From the NCBI RefSeq assembly GCF_963678635.1, contig NC_087063.1, positions 65,710,471-65,774,470 of the forward strand: DNA of 64,000 nucleotides, in the 5' to 3' direction. Origin of the DNA: Symsagittifera roscoffensis. Taxonomy: Eukaryota > Xenacoelomorpha > Acoela > Convolutidae. The translations under genes were made by a program, and so were the position numbers. Below the pieces are notes generated by a model, which saw only the letters and a program-made list of their open reading frames with translations, was not told the DNA's origin and did not search any database. This document shows, one piece after another, positions 21,827 through 31,663 of this stretch. Positions within the stretch are counted from its first letter, which is position 1. Each line of letters begins with the position of its first letter.

Positions 21827-24800
21827 ATGCAGCGCAGGGACTCGTTAGGATCGACTACTAAAATTCCCAGGCTAAGCAAGGGAAGCACGCGGAAATTTAG
21901 AACTAGGCGTAGCCAAACCTCGTTTAGCAGCGCTTCCGACGCGTTTGCTGAAGACGAATCGACTAAAGGTCAACCTGATCTTTCAGTGATCGAAATGAGA
22001 CTAAGGAGCGAGAAAAACCTTGATGGCAATCAAGGGCGGAGCGCCGAGGCCGAGCCTGCGAGCGAAACGCCGGTGGATCCCTTTGACGAAGGGGAGCGAA
22101 CGCTCATTCGACCCGACTTTGAGCCAGACGGGGTCCTCGAACGAGAGGAAGTCGAGAGGACAGAGGAGACCTCGGAGCGTTCCGAGGTCGAACCTCGGGA
22201 GGAAGTGTTGTACAGGGGAATGTCCAAATCAGAGACTAAGAGCTATAAATGGAGAAAGGAACCTTCACATCTGACAAGTGCACACTCATCCTTGGCCAAA
22301 CAGAGTAACAACGCGATGATGTCGAGTATGAGTCCGGGTGAAGAGCAGACGTTCTCGAAGGCCAAGAAGAGTTGGAAGTCCTTGTACGACGAACGCATGG
22401 CGTCACTACCAACTGTAGGTTTGACTTCCAGTGATGACTACCCGGAGATAACCCATCCGGATGTGAACTTCACACCGTGCCCAAGGAACGACATGAGCAG
22501 GGAGGCATCTTCTGCCTCGCCGACCAGGCCTATGTCAGATGGGATAACGATGGGAGCATCATCAACGTTTGACAGACTGATGACGTCAATGCACAAGCAA
22601 AAGGGCGGTGCGTCATCAAGTACTAGGCTACAGCCACAGTTGACCTCGTCTTCTCTGGGGCTAACCCCGCCACTGGGGGCAGCTGGTGACATAAGTGATA
22701 TGTTCGCTGGTGTGATGAATGGCCTGGATGAATTGAGGCGAGACATGACTAAGCGGATAGATCAAGTTGACGAGAGAGCTCACCATGGTCGAGAGAATTT
22801 GAAAGATGAGCTAACGCACGTGAAGTCGCAGGCGAGGTTTGATCAGGCTCAATTGATTCGTGACACCGATCAATGCCTGGCCGAGAGCCTGGCTCAGGCA
22901 AACAAAGAGTCAGAGGAAAGAGAGGCTAGGATGACAAGAGAGATCGAGCGATTGTTGAATGATCATGATAATACCTACGCCCAAACGATGACTGGCCTGG
23001 AAAGGAGGTTGGACGCCAAATCTGACTTGATGATGCGGAAGCTTGACGCGATCCTGAATGGGAATAATTGGCAGGAGCATTCCAACTCAAGGGAGCGCTC
23101 ACGCCATGCGAATGTTGGAGATGGTACGGGCAACAGTGCCAGAGCCCAGCAAGGCTCGAGAACGAACTACGAACATAGAAACAAGGAGCGGCCAAGGGCA
23201 GCCCCGCAGAGGCCTGGCTGGACAAATCCAGTCCCACCGGAGGCAGATGCCACCCCGGAGACAAGATTGCCAACCGTGCCACAAGTCAGTTCAGTACCAG
23301 ATCTGACTACAGTCTCACAAGACACAACGATGTATGCCTCGATGTTTGAGCCTCTGAACAGATCTCTTGAAACATTCATCACCAAGCTCTCGAAGTCAAC
23401 CGAGAGAGGAGAGAGGTCAAGAAGAACACTGAAAAAGCCGAAGTCATATAAAGACGAGTCAGACGGCTGCATTGATACTTGGATAGAGGTGATGAAGTTA
23501 CACTTTGAGGAAGAGAATCTCTCCAAGAAACAAGAGTGCAGCGCGCTGACGAGCAACCTAGAGGGTACTGCATTAAATTGTGTAATGGCGAAAAGAGCCA
23601 ATGAGAGAGACAGCGCTCGCAAGATAATCGACATCCTGCTGAATCGTTTCGGCTCTGGAGTACAAGGGCACCAGGCCATGGTGAAGTTCGAGAAGAGGCG
23701 TCAGAGAGATGAAGAATCAATAGATAAATTCTTGGACGACCTTGAATTGCTCAGGAGGAGGAGCAACCCGGATGAGAGAATATCCGAACGAAACTTGGCG
23801 ATCGCTTCGAAGTTCATGGATGGTGTAAGGAGTGAGGAGTTGAAGACGATGTTGGCCACTCACTTCACCCTGTCGCTTGACCAGGTACCCACGCCCGACG
23901 ACTTGCGTATGAAGTCACGCGAGTATTTACTGATAAAACCGAGGGCGCAAAACCGTTACAGCAATTATGGCAACTATAGCGGGACAAACACTGGTGCGAA
24001 TTCCAGTTGGTACAAACCTCGCGATGACATGGACAAGAGGAGGTCGTGTGCGAATTGTGGTTCGATGGACCATCACGTTTCTGCGTGGTCTGCATACAAA
24101 CAGAACATGAAGGCCATAGGCTACTTTCTCGAGGACGCTGACGCGACCGACGAGGATCATGAAGAGTACGTGAGAGGGCTCATCATGAAATATGGTCCGA
24201 GGTGTTTCTTCTGTAATTTGGAGGGACACTTCAAGTCGGATTGTACTCAATTTTGGGACGCAGTAGCGGACGCGAAACATCCCCGCCACGAAGAAGCGCT
24301 TTCGGGTGTCAAGGCCAGTCGAGCACGTCTGATGAACGAGGCTGAATCTCGGAGAAAGGAAACGACACCGAGCACCTTTGCGACCAAAAAGGTTAAGACA
24401 TGGCCTGACGAGGTGGTAGCCTCGAACCTCGAAGCAGAGTCGTCTAGTCCACTCAAGGTGGATTACGGCCTGGCGGCAAGGACAGCGCTGCAGAATGTCA
24501 AACAGCACCTTGCCACGAAAGAAGTGGAGCAATGGGTAAGGTCGGAGCTGGAGAGCACAGATCTTTGGGAAAGTCTTAATGTCCTGAGTAAGACGACAAG
24601 AGCAGAAGATGAAAAAGAGCCCAAGAAACAGGGACTAAAACTGAACGTTATATCTGGCAAGACTTTCGGCATGACGAAGGCAGGGACCAAAATAATGTCT
24701 ATCATCTCAGTCGCAGGGCACCAGGTGGTCAAGAACCTGAGCGAGCCATCCGAGATTACACTGGTCCACCTGGACATCTATGCCGACTACCTGAAGGAGA

Positions 24801-27800
24801 AGGATCCCAAACTGGACTCCAGGGCAGTGCGAGCGCTGCTCACAACGGGAGGTCCGAGGCTGATGAAAGTGGACGGACATTATATCGATGTCCATGGCCC
24901 TTACCCGATTCTGATGAACGTGGATGGCATCAATATCTACACGAAAGCTCACATAACTGATGCGAACGATCAGGTTGGCCGGATATACATTGGTCAAGAG
25001 GAGCTGAAGGTCAGACGAATCGGACACAACGCGATGCTCGAACAAGATGCTGTGCATATTGGTTGCGAGGCAGATCTGGCCGCACACGTTCTGGACGTGC
25101 AAGGCAGACAACTTTCAGTAAAGGGGCTGCTAGACACGGGAGCAGTGGTTAGTGTCATGCCAATCAAAACTTGGACCGACATGGGTTTCGAAAGATCGGA
25201 TCTCATACCGACAAACATCAGGTTGGCAGCTGCCAATCAGGGAGCGATCTATGTCGCCGGACGAACCCCGATCATCTCACTGCAGCTTGGAGGAAGACAT
25301 CTTTGGATGAGCTTCCTAGTAGTAGAGAATTTGGATGAATCCGACCAGTTCATCCTAGGAAGGGATTTCGTTCGCAACTTTGACGTCACGATTGATCTCA
25401 ATGACGGATTGATTAGGATCAAGGATCCTGAAAGAAAGTATGAGAAAAGACCCCTTAATAAGATCTTAATTAATCAGGCCAAGGTGCCGATTTTTCTGGA
25501 TCGAAAAGTTAGATTAAAACCGAACCAAGCCGTAGTAGCGACGTTTAGGATGAGGAACTTGAATGAACTCAGCAATGACAGACAGGTGTGTCTGGTACCA
25601 AATCCAAACAGTAAAAGCTCGGCTATTTTAGGAAGAAGCTTCTCACTCACTCAGAGCGGACTGTGTGTGAGTGTGTTATTGAACACAGAAGCAACAACAG
25701 TGACAATACAGAGGGGAAAGAAACTTGGCTACGCTTTGCCTCTGAACACAGACTTTCTGAGTGTGGAGAACTTGAAGAAGTTTGACGTAACTAAATGTCC
25801 ATTACATGCGAACCAAGAATGTATAATGAAAAGAGTAATTGAATTGAAATCTTATAGGAAATTGTTTTCAATGAAGTCGGAAACAGATGATGGGCTGTCT
25901 AGTTGTTCCAACTTTCCTGAGAGGCCGACGGAAGCAGAGTTAGCAGCGAATAGGCCTGTCCTACCTGAGATAGAACATCTGAAGGGTAAAATATCTGACA
26001 AGGAACTAGATTCGCTTAGGGCGGTGCTAGATCGGAACGCAGACGTTTTTTCAAAGCATAAGGCCGATATAGGTTGTTGCAATTTTGTAGAGCACGAGAT
26101 TGAGATAGAAGAGGGCTCGGTACCTCATAGGGAAGGGGCGAGAAGAATGACCCCAAATAAGTCAGAAGCGTGTAGGAAGGAAATTGAAATGTTAATGGAG
26201 TACGACATGATTGAGCCGTCGAAGTCCCCATGGGCTTGTGGCGTGGTCATGGCGAAAAAGAAAGGAGGACAACTCAGATTTTGTTGTGATTTCCGTTATC
26301 TGAACGCAGTGACTATAAAGGACGCATACCCGATTCCCCGCATCGATGAGAGCCTATCCAAGCTGGGAGACGCTAAGTTCTTCACGACGTTGGATTTGGG
26401 CTCCGCATTCTGGCAAGTGCCACTCAGAAAGCAAGATCGAGAGAAAACAGGTTTCGCGTGTGAGCTGGGACTCTTCCAGTGGAAGAGGATGCCATTCGGA
26501 TTGTGCAACGCGACGGCCACATTCCAGCGACTGATGGCCCAGGCACTCACGAGCGTCACTAAGAAATACGGGAATCTCATCATGTGTTATGTCGATGATG
26601 TTGTGATTGCAACACCAACCCTAGAAGACCACATAGAGAGGTTGGAGGAGGTGTTTTCTTGCATGAAGCAGGCGGGTCTGAAATGCAAACCCTCTAAGTG
26701 TGAAATCCTCAGGGATTCCATAAAGTATTTGGGCCGCCTGGTTGACAAACATGGAGTGAGACCAGATCCCGAAGCAGTTGAAGCGGTGTTGACCTGGAAG
26801 GCACCTAAAACAGATACACAGTTGATGAGTTTTCTGGGATTCGCCAATTATTATCGTGAGTTCATCAAGGGGTATGCTGACAAAATATACCCCATGCAGA
26901 GATTGATGAGAAACAAGGGCAAAAAGTTCACCTGGACTGATGAGGCACAAGTCTCATTTGAAAACATCAAACGTGAACTTTGCGAGGCACCGGTCCTCGG
27001 CATGCCAACGGAGAAGGGAATGTTCGTGCTGGACACGGATGCATCAGCGGTTGCGATATCAGGCATACTTCACCAAGAGCAGGAGTGGAACGGGAGAACG
27101 GTTCTTCGTCCGATAGCTTATGGAAGTAAAGTCCTGAGTGACACTGAGATGAAGTACGGCGCACCAAAAGCGGAGATGTTTGCTGTGATCACGTTCGTGG
27201 AAAAATACAGGGCCTACCTGGGGAGTGCTCCATTCAAGTTACGTGTGGACAATCGTGCCCTTGCCTGGCTGAAAACCTATTCGATGGATCAAAGCTACAT
27301 TGGTCGTTGGATCGTGCGCTTGGATGGATACCACATGATCATAGAGCACCGTACCCGTGACAAGCACCAGAACGCAGATAGCCTCAGTAAAAAGACAGAA
27401 TTTTATGAGCGCCTCGAGGAGAAGCAGGCTAACCAATCAGAGATCAAAGACGGGTTTTCCTTTCTGGACAAAGAAACCTACGATAAGCTGCCACTTACTA
27501 GGTGGTTAGACAAATCAGGACATCCTATACCTGGACACCCTGACCTTCCAGTGGAGACGGCCGCGGAGATAAAGCTTTTAGCCAGAAGCGAACCCGTTCC
27601 GTTGGACCTGCTAGTCCGATCCAACTTGGTACAGCAAGAACTGACCAGGCTGGGTATAAACAGCATCGCTTTATTGAATAAGACGGTGAACGTGGCGCCG
27701 GACGTCATGGGAAAACTCCGTGACTTGTTGGATAGGGAAGTGAATAGGCATGATCGTGAATGGATGGAGACCATGCAGAGGTTGACTGTCACCGAGAGAA

Positions 27801-29104
27801 CAGAGAAGAGGCCAGTGTCCATTCGCAGCCGAGGCGTTGAACGGGATTGCAGGTCGATCGTCAACCAGCTGGTGACCTCGATGCCGAAAGAAGTATTGTT
27901 GAGAACTTCGTTCACTGAATATGGAACATCGAATCAAAACCAAGTTACTGAGGAAGTCAGGATCAGGTCGAAATCTAGCTTCACGAGGAGAGTGCACTTC
28001 ACGGATGCAAAAGAGGAATATGAGCCAAGCCCAGATTGTTCGTCCATGGACGAGACAATGTCCGGGGAGTCTGACACCTTCGAGCCAGTCAAGGACGTCT
28101 CCTCTGATGAGTCAGACACCTTTGAGCCCGTGCAGGACGACTTGTCCGGGGAGAGGTTGACTAGACCACCTAGGGGCAGAATTTTGTCCGGGGAGTCGGG
28201 TTCAAAGCGACCGATGGACAGAGTTTTGTCCGGGGAGTCAAGAAACATCTCAGACAACTTGGAATATGATGTTGAGGAATCAGTCGTTTCAAGTGGTGAC
28301 TCGAGACCCCAGTCCTGGGACAACACGTCTGAAACAACTTCCAATTCCGATGTGTCAGAGATCGCAATCCACTCCTTATTGGTAGACTGGAAGCAGCGTG
28401 GGCTGGACCGAGAAACACATCAGGATCCAGACAGGGACAGATACACCTCAGATGAAGAGGGCACTGTGGTTGATAATGCCGCAGACGAGCTCGAGCTGAT
28501 AGCAGTTTCAAAACGCCCAACCAGATTGCTGCCACATGGTACAGTCGTCCGTACCAATCTGGAACCATCTGTGCAAGAAGCGACGCCTTTGAAAAAGATA
28601 TGGTGTGTCAAGTTGATGGACGATGCTCATGCTCCGGAGATAATGAGTGGGCAAATGAACGTGGTGAAGACGTATTTGAAAGCCAGGTACAGGCTGTCGG
28701 ATCTCCTGAGGGCTCAACGAAATGATAGAATGACGAGCAGTCTGAAAAGATGGATCGAGAATGGAGCACCTGACAAGGGAGACTTGGAAGAAGACAGCTA
28801 CAAAATCCTGAAGCAATTTTACCTGAAGAGGAAAGACTTGTTGTACCTGAATAAGGACGGAATCGTAGCCTGTAAGCGCAAGGAGGAGGACAAGGTCCTT
28901 TATAAATACAATTCAATAGTGTTACCACAATTGTACCAGACTGAATTGCTCTTTCGCTCACATGATCAGATGGGACATCAAGGCGTGGACAAAGTGTATA
29001 ACAGGATACAAAAACGATTCGAATGGCCGGGATTGAAGAAGGCTTGTGAGAAATGGATAGCCGCATGCCTGTCTTGTCAACAGGCAAAGGATCCCAGGAA
29101 ATAA
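21827..29104 (+). CDS. E1 gag-protease-RT-RNase H-integrase N-terminus polyprotein
   Basis: About 2425 aa from the ATG at 21827; the frame is open from 21767, but E2 homology begins at the later ATG. An Arg/Ser-rich N-terminus and coiled coil are followed by a gag capsid-like region (about 23360-23940). Two CCHC knuckles follow: the first, CANCGSMDHHVSAW, has lost its last Cys (TGG at 24086, TGC in E2); the second, CFFCNLEGHFKSDC, is intact. The aspartic protease motif DTGA is at 25133. RT has LDLGSAFWQVP, MPFGLCNATATFQ and YVDD at 26588. RNase H begins FVLDTDAS (27032). A long charged linker with SGES repeats (about 27.9-28.4 kb) precedes the HHCC zinc-binding part of integrase (about 28958-29090). 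gag and pol share one frame with no stop between them. The frame ends at TAA 29102-29104, where E2 reads through, so this stop results from a 1-nt loss. Confidence 0.92.
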   Translation: MQRRDSLGSTTKIPRLSKGSTRKFRTRRSQTSFSSASDAFAEDESTKGQPDLSVIEMRLRSEKNLDGNQGRSAEAEPASETPVDPFDEGERTLIRPDFEPDGVLEREEVERTEETSERSEVEPREEVLYRGMSKSETKSYKWRKEPSHLTSAHSSLAKQSNNAMMSSMSPGEEQTFSKAKKSWKSLYDERMASLPTVGLTSSDDYPEITHPDVNFTPCPRNDMSREASSASPTRPMSDGITMGASSTFDRLMTSMHKQKGGASSSTRLQPQLTSSSLGLTPPLGAAGDISDMFAGVMNGLDELRRDMTKRIDQVDERAHHGRENLKDELTHVKSQARFDQAQLIRDTDQCLAESLAQANKESEEREARMTREIERLLNDHDNTYAQTMTGLERRLDAKSDLMMRKLDAILNGNNWQEHSNSRERSRHANVGDGTGNSARAQQGSRTNYEHRNKERPRAAPQRPGWTNPVPPEADATPETRLPTVPQVSSVPDLTTVSQDTTMYASMFEPLNRSLETFITKLSKSTERGERSRRTLKKPKSYKDESDGCIDTWIEVMKLHFEEENLSKKQECSALTSNLEGTALNCVMAKRANERDSARKIIDILLNRFGSGVQGHQAMVKFEKRRQRDEESIDKFLDDLELLRRRSNPDERISERNLAIASKFMDGVRSEELKTMLATHFTLSLDQVPTPDDLRMKSREYLLIKPRAQNRYSNYGNYSGTNTGANSSWYKPRDDMDKRRSCANCGSMDHHVSAWSAYKQNMKAIGYFLEDADATDEDHEEYVRGLIMKYGPRCFFCNLEGHFKSDCTQFWDAVADAKHPRHEEALSGVKASRARLMNEAESRRKETTPSTFATKKVKTWPDEVVASNLEAESSSPLKVDYGLAARTALQNVKQHLATKEVEQWVRSELESTDLWESLNVLSKTTRAEDEKEPKKQGLKLNVISGKTFGMTKAGTKIMSIISVAGHQVVKNLSEPSEITLVHLDIYADYLKEKDPKLDSRAVRALLTTGGPRLMKVDGHYIDVHGPYPILMNVDGINIYTKAHITDANDQVGRIYIGQEELKVRRIGHNAMLEQDAVHIGCEADLAAHVLDVQGRQLSVKGLLDTGAVVSVMPIKTWTDMGFERSDLIPTNIRLAAANQGAIYVAGRTPIISLQLGGRHLWMSFLVVENLDESDQFILGRDFVRNFDVTIDLNDGLIRIKDPERKYEKRPLNKILINQAKVPIFLDRKVRLKPNQAVVATFRMRNLNELSNDRQVCLVPNPNSKSSAILGRSFSLTQSGLCVSVLLNTEATTVTIQRGKKLGYALPLNTDFLSVENLKKFDVTKCPLHANQECIMKRVIELKSYRKLFSMKSETDDGLSSCSNFPERPTEAELAANRPVLPEIEHLKGKISDKELDSLRAVLDRNADVFSKHKADIGCCNFVEHEIEIEEGSVPHREGARRMTPNKSEACRKEIEMLMEYDMIEPSKSPWACGVVMAKKKGGQLRFCCDFRYLNAVTIKDAYPIPRIDESLSKLGDAKFFTTLDLGSAFWQVPLRKQDREKTGFACELGLFQWKRMPFGLCNATATFQRLMAQALTSVTKKYGNLIMCYVDDVVIATPTLEDHIERLEEVFSCMKQAGLKCKPSKCEILRDSIKYLGRLVDKHGVRPDPEAVEAVLTWKAPKTDTQLMSFLGFANYYREFIKGYADKIYPMQRLMRNKGKKFTWTDEAQVSFENIKRELCEAPVLGMPTEKGMFVLDTDASAVAISGILHQEQEWNGRTVLRPIAYGSKVLSDTEMKYGAPKAEMFAVITFVEKYRAYLGSAPFKLRVDNRALAWLKTYSMDQSYIGRWIVRLDGYHMIIEHRTRDKHQNADSLSKKTEFYERLEEKQANQSEIKDGFSFLDKETYDKLPLTRWLDKSGHPIPGHPDLPVETAAEIKLLARSEPVPLDLLVRSNLVQQELTRLGINSIALLNKTVNVAPDVMGKLRDLLDREVNRHDREWMETMQRLTVTERTEKRPVSIRSRGVERDCRSIVNQLVTSMPKEVLLRTSFTEYGTSNQNQVTEEVRIRSKSSFTRRVHFTDAKEEYEPSPDCSSMDETMSGESDTFEPVKDVSSDESDTFEPVQDDLSGERLTRPPRGRILSGESGSKRPMDRVLSGESRNISDNLEYDVEESVVSSGDSRPQSWDNTSETTSNSDVSEIAIHSLLVDWKQRGLDRETHQDPDRDRYTSDEEGTVVDNAADELELIAVSKRPTRLLPHGTVVRTNLEPSVQEATPLKKIWCVKLMDDAHAPEIMSGQMNVVKTYLKARYRLSDLLRAQRNDRMTSSLKRWIENGAPDKGDLEEDSYKILKQFYLKRKDLLYLNKDGIVACKRKEEDKVLYKYNSIVLPQLYQTELLFRSHDQMGHQGVDKVYNRIQKRFEWPGLKKACEKWIAACLSCQQAKDPRK
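28059..28238 (+). repeat. Four copies of TTGTCCGGGGAG(T) inside E1 pol
   Basis: Copies at 28059 (TGTCCGGGGAGT), 28142 (TTGTCCGGGGAG), 28184 and 28226 (full 13-mers TTGTCCGGGGAGT). They encode the SGE(S) repeats of the RNase H-integrase linker, yet show no synonymous variation. The same 13-mer sits at 30689 and immediately before the 3' LTR (41344-41356). Confidence 0.85.
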
Positions 29105-31308
29105 GGTTCCCCCTACAGTCAATAGAATCGTCAGGTTTCAACGAAGTGGTGCAAATTGATCATCAGAAAATCTGCATGACAGCAACGGGCTATAATCAGG
29201 TGCTGGTAATGATCGACCATTTTACAAAGTATGCGGAGGCAGCACCCTGCATGACAGCGTCGGCAGAAGAAACATGCGATCATTTGATAAACGTGTGGAT
29301 AGCAAGGCATGGCTGCCCCATCACGTTCCAATCGGACAATGGCAAAGCATTCGTAGGTGATCTCACGAAAGAGTTAATGAAAAGGTCGCAGGTAGCGCAG
29401 GCCCACTCGACCACTTATCACCCGCAAACGAATGGCTTAGTCGAGAGGCAGAATCGCACACTGGTATCCATGTTGAGCGTCTACTGCTCACGCTATATGG
29501 ATGACTGGGACAAGCACTTGCCGCAAGTGATGGGTGCTTACAACAGCACGGAGCATTCCACCACGGGAATAAGTCCGCATATGATGCTGACGGGTCATGA
29601 AAAAGCACTCCCGTTAACGTTCTTCTACCCTGAATATGAAGGGAAGAGAACAGCACCGCAAACGTACGTGCGGGACGTTATTAGAAGACAACAGGACCTC
29701 AATGACTTATGCAGGAGGAATACGCAACAGGCGCAAATTAGACAAAAAAGGAGGTTTGATAAAAGAACAGCCGATGCAAAAGCCTACTCAGTTGGCGATT
29801 ACGTCTGGGTGTTCCAGGAAGTGGTTCCACCAAAAGGAACCAAGAAACTATTAAAGAAATGGCGTGGTCCATTTCAGATAACAGAGGTGCATCAAGGAGG
29901 TCGTTTTTATCGGCTGAGCACCGGAAGAGCGGCTCATTACGAGAATATCAAACCACACAACGCCTCGTCCGAGGATTGGTGCATCCCAGCGGACATGCAA
30001 GAGGGAGACTATTTAATAGTGGATCCTGCTTGTGAAGTGAATGAAAGGGGTACTCGCGACAAGAACGACGGGAATGAGATGGTGGACAATTGTGATCTAC
30101 CACTGGACCTCGAGTTGACTGAGCGAGTAGAGGTGGACGATGAAACTCTACCCTATGCCGAAGAAGACTGGGATTGCCCGGAACAAACCGAAATTGACAA
30201 AGGAATACAGCCTGACTTTCCGCTCACTATGGAGACACGCCAAAGTAAGAGGGGAAAAAACCAGAAGAAATACAATCCGTATGGCGAGGACTTCGTTGTA
30301 GACCGGATAGTAGTGAGTGATGTCATAGACTCGCTGGTGGGGCTGGACGAAGTAGCAATGCTAGAAGAAATCGACCTTGTGAACGATATGGATCAAGATT
30401 GGATCGACGATCGATCAGAACCGGAAGTGGAGTTCGAACCAGAAGCGGAACAGACTCATGAGCAAGAACTAACAAACTTGCGCGTGCTCGAATGGCTCCA
30501 CGATCTGCCGACAGATCCAAAAGAGACGATCCTGACGATTCAGGACGTCGACAGAGACGGCGTCAAATACATCAGTCATGACAATACCGAGTCCAACTGG
30601 TTCGCCCCAGATGGTCCTCTACGTGTTCCACAATCCAACCTCGGTCTCCTAGACTTTGGGCGATCGACGGGGACGTCGATGGATATTTTTGTCCGGGGAG
30701 TGGGGGTAGGACTCACCCACACCGAAAATCTCATAATAAAAAAATTGAAATCGGCAAGGGAAACCGGAGAACTAGAGACAGAGGGCGAGAATGCTAAGAA
30801 ACCACCTTTTGGACGAATCTTTGAATCGTATTTTGATCTCCCGAACCACTATTCGAACAATATCGTTATAACGGACAGCGATTTCATACTCACGGAACGC
30901 ACGTGCGCCATAGCGATAACTGCGGACGTAAGCCTTAAAACAGCACTAGCGGCCGACTTTAAAAGAGAGTACAAGAATATCGAGTTTTTATGGAAACAGA
31001 GGCCGGGTGTAGGAGGAATGATAGCGTTACCCCCTGTTGCATCACAGATACCAGGGAAATATTTGTGTTTTTTGGTTACGAAAGCTACTGATAGGCAACA
31101 CGTGAATCCGGAGAGCTTGGTGTTGGCCTTGACTCGACTTAGGGATTTCCTGGTTGAGAGAGGTGTGACCTCTCTCTCGTTGCCAGTATACGATCCTAAT
31201 AGGGGAAAGCTACATCCGAGAGAGTTGTACGCTCTTGTGCATGTGATATTTTCAGAGACTGACATAGAGGTTTACTTACATAAAAAATACTATCTGAGCA
31301 TATGCTAA
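29053..31308 (+). CDS. E1 integrase core, GPY/F domain and C-terminal macrodomain
   Basis: Continuation of pol in the next frame. The frame is open from 29053 but is probably meaningful only after the shift near 29101, so the apparent first Met is not a real start. The integrase DDE residues are the Asp of VVQIDHQK (29158), the Asp of FQSDNG (29335) and the Glu of LVERQNRT (29443). A GPY/F-type C-terminal domain follows (VWVFQEVVPP, KKWRGPFQITEV). After an acidic tail comes a segment (about 30864-31296) that reads like a TARG1/C6orf130-type macrodomain: CAIAITADVSLKTALAADF, YLCFLVTKATDRQHVNPESL, then GVTSLSLPVYD and ETDIEVYLH. Such domains bind or hydrolyse ADP-ribose derivatives. The usual glycine-rich loop after the P is altered to LPVYDPNRGKL, so catalysis is doubtful. 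E2 lacks this segment. Confidence 0.88.
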   Translation: MDSRMPVLSTGKGSQEIRFPLQSIESSGFNEVVQIDHQKICMTATGYNQVLVMIDHFTKYAEAAPCMTASAEETCDHLINVWIARHGCPITFQSDNGKAFVGDLTKELMKRSQVAQAHSTTYHPQTNGLVERQNRTLVSMLSVYCSRYMDDWDKHLPQVMGAYNSTEHSTTGISPHMMLTGHEKALPLTFFYPEYEGKRTAPQTYVRDVIRRQQDLNDLCRRNTQQAQIRQKRRFDKRTADAKAYSVGDYVWVFQEVVPPKGTKKLLKKWRGPFQITEVHQGGRFYRLSTGRAAHYENIKPHNASSEDWCIPADMQEGDYLIVDPACEVNERGTRDKNDGNEMVDNCDLPLDLELTERVEVDDETLPYAEEDWDCPEQTEIDKGIQPDFPLTMETRQSKRGKNQKKYNPYGEDFVVDRIVVSDVIDSLVGLDEVAMLEEIDLVNDMDQDWIDDRSEPEVEFEPEAEQTHEQELTNLRVLEWLHDLPTDPKETILTIQDVDRDGVKYISHDNTESNWFAPDGPLRVPQSNLGLLDFGRSTGTSMDIFVRGVGVGLTHTENLIIKKLKSARETGELETEGENAKKPPFGRIFESYFDLPNHYSNNIVITDSDFILTERTCAIAITADVSLKTALAADFKREYKNIEFLWKQRPGVGGMIALPPVASQIPGKYLCFLVTKATDRQHVNPESLVLALTRLRDFLVERGVTSLSLPVYDPNRGKLHPRELYALVHVIFSETDIEVYLHKKYYLSIC
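30660..30701 (+). repeat. Internal copy of the E1 pre-LTR sequence
   Basis: About 32 of 40 positions match 41317-41356, the last 40 nt before the 3' LTR, including a perfect TTGTCCGGGGAGT. The copy lies at the start of the segment that carries the macrodomain. Confidence 0.6.
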
Positions 31309-31663
31309 GAATTGCGCTCGGCGATAAGTGGTTTTTATTAAGTTGCTCGATAAGAATTAGAGTCAAGCTTTAGGTTAGGCTTTAGGTACAGTATTAGGAA
31401 TTAGGTTTTTATATGATAGTATAGGTGTGTGATGTTTATGTGTTTATGTTATGTTATTGTTATGATATGTTTTATGTTTGTGTCATCAAGGTGACAGCGC
31501 TTATTCGTGCTACTCTGACAAAGATAAAGGTGGACGATCCACCTTGGTGCTAAATTTCAAATCAGAATTGTGAAGAGAATTTCAATGGAGAATTTTAAAG
31601 AATTGATTGATGTTGCATCCAAAAATGATGGTTCTAAGTCGCGACCTGTTTTTTAGATCTTGA
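31309..31663 (+). other. E1 spacer between integrase and SGNH ORFs
   Basis: AT-rich, with a TTATGTT/TATGTTT-rich stretch (31400-31480) and a GTGACAGCGC / AAGGTGGACGATCCACCTT hairpin (GGTGGA/TCCACC near 31526-31545). No ORF. The stretch is absent from E2, where flanking coding parts are fused. Confidence 0.6.

Noticed and set aside
23167-23679. 170-codon open frame on the minus strand opposite gag
   Set aside because: It is a shadow of the gag frame with no recognisable motif. Long antisense frames recur all along the GC-richer pol and ORF3 regions for the same reason.
29090-29110. Programmed frameshift between RNase H-integrase N-terminus and integrase core
   Set aside because: I see no slippery heptamer, and E2 reads the same junction in one frame. 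A simple 1-nt loss explains it.
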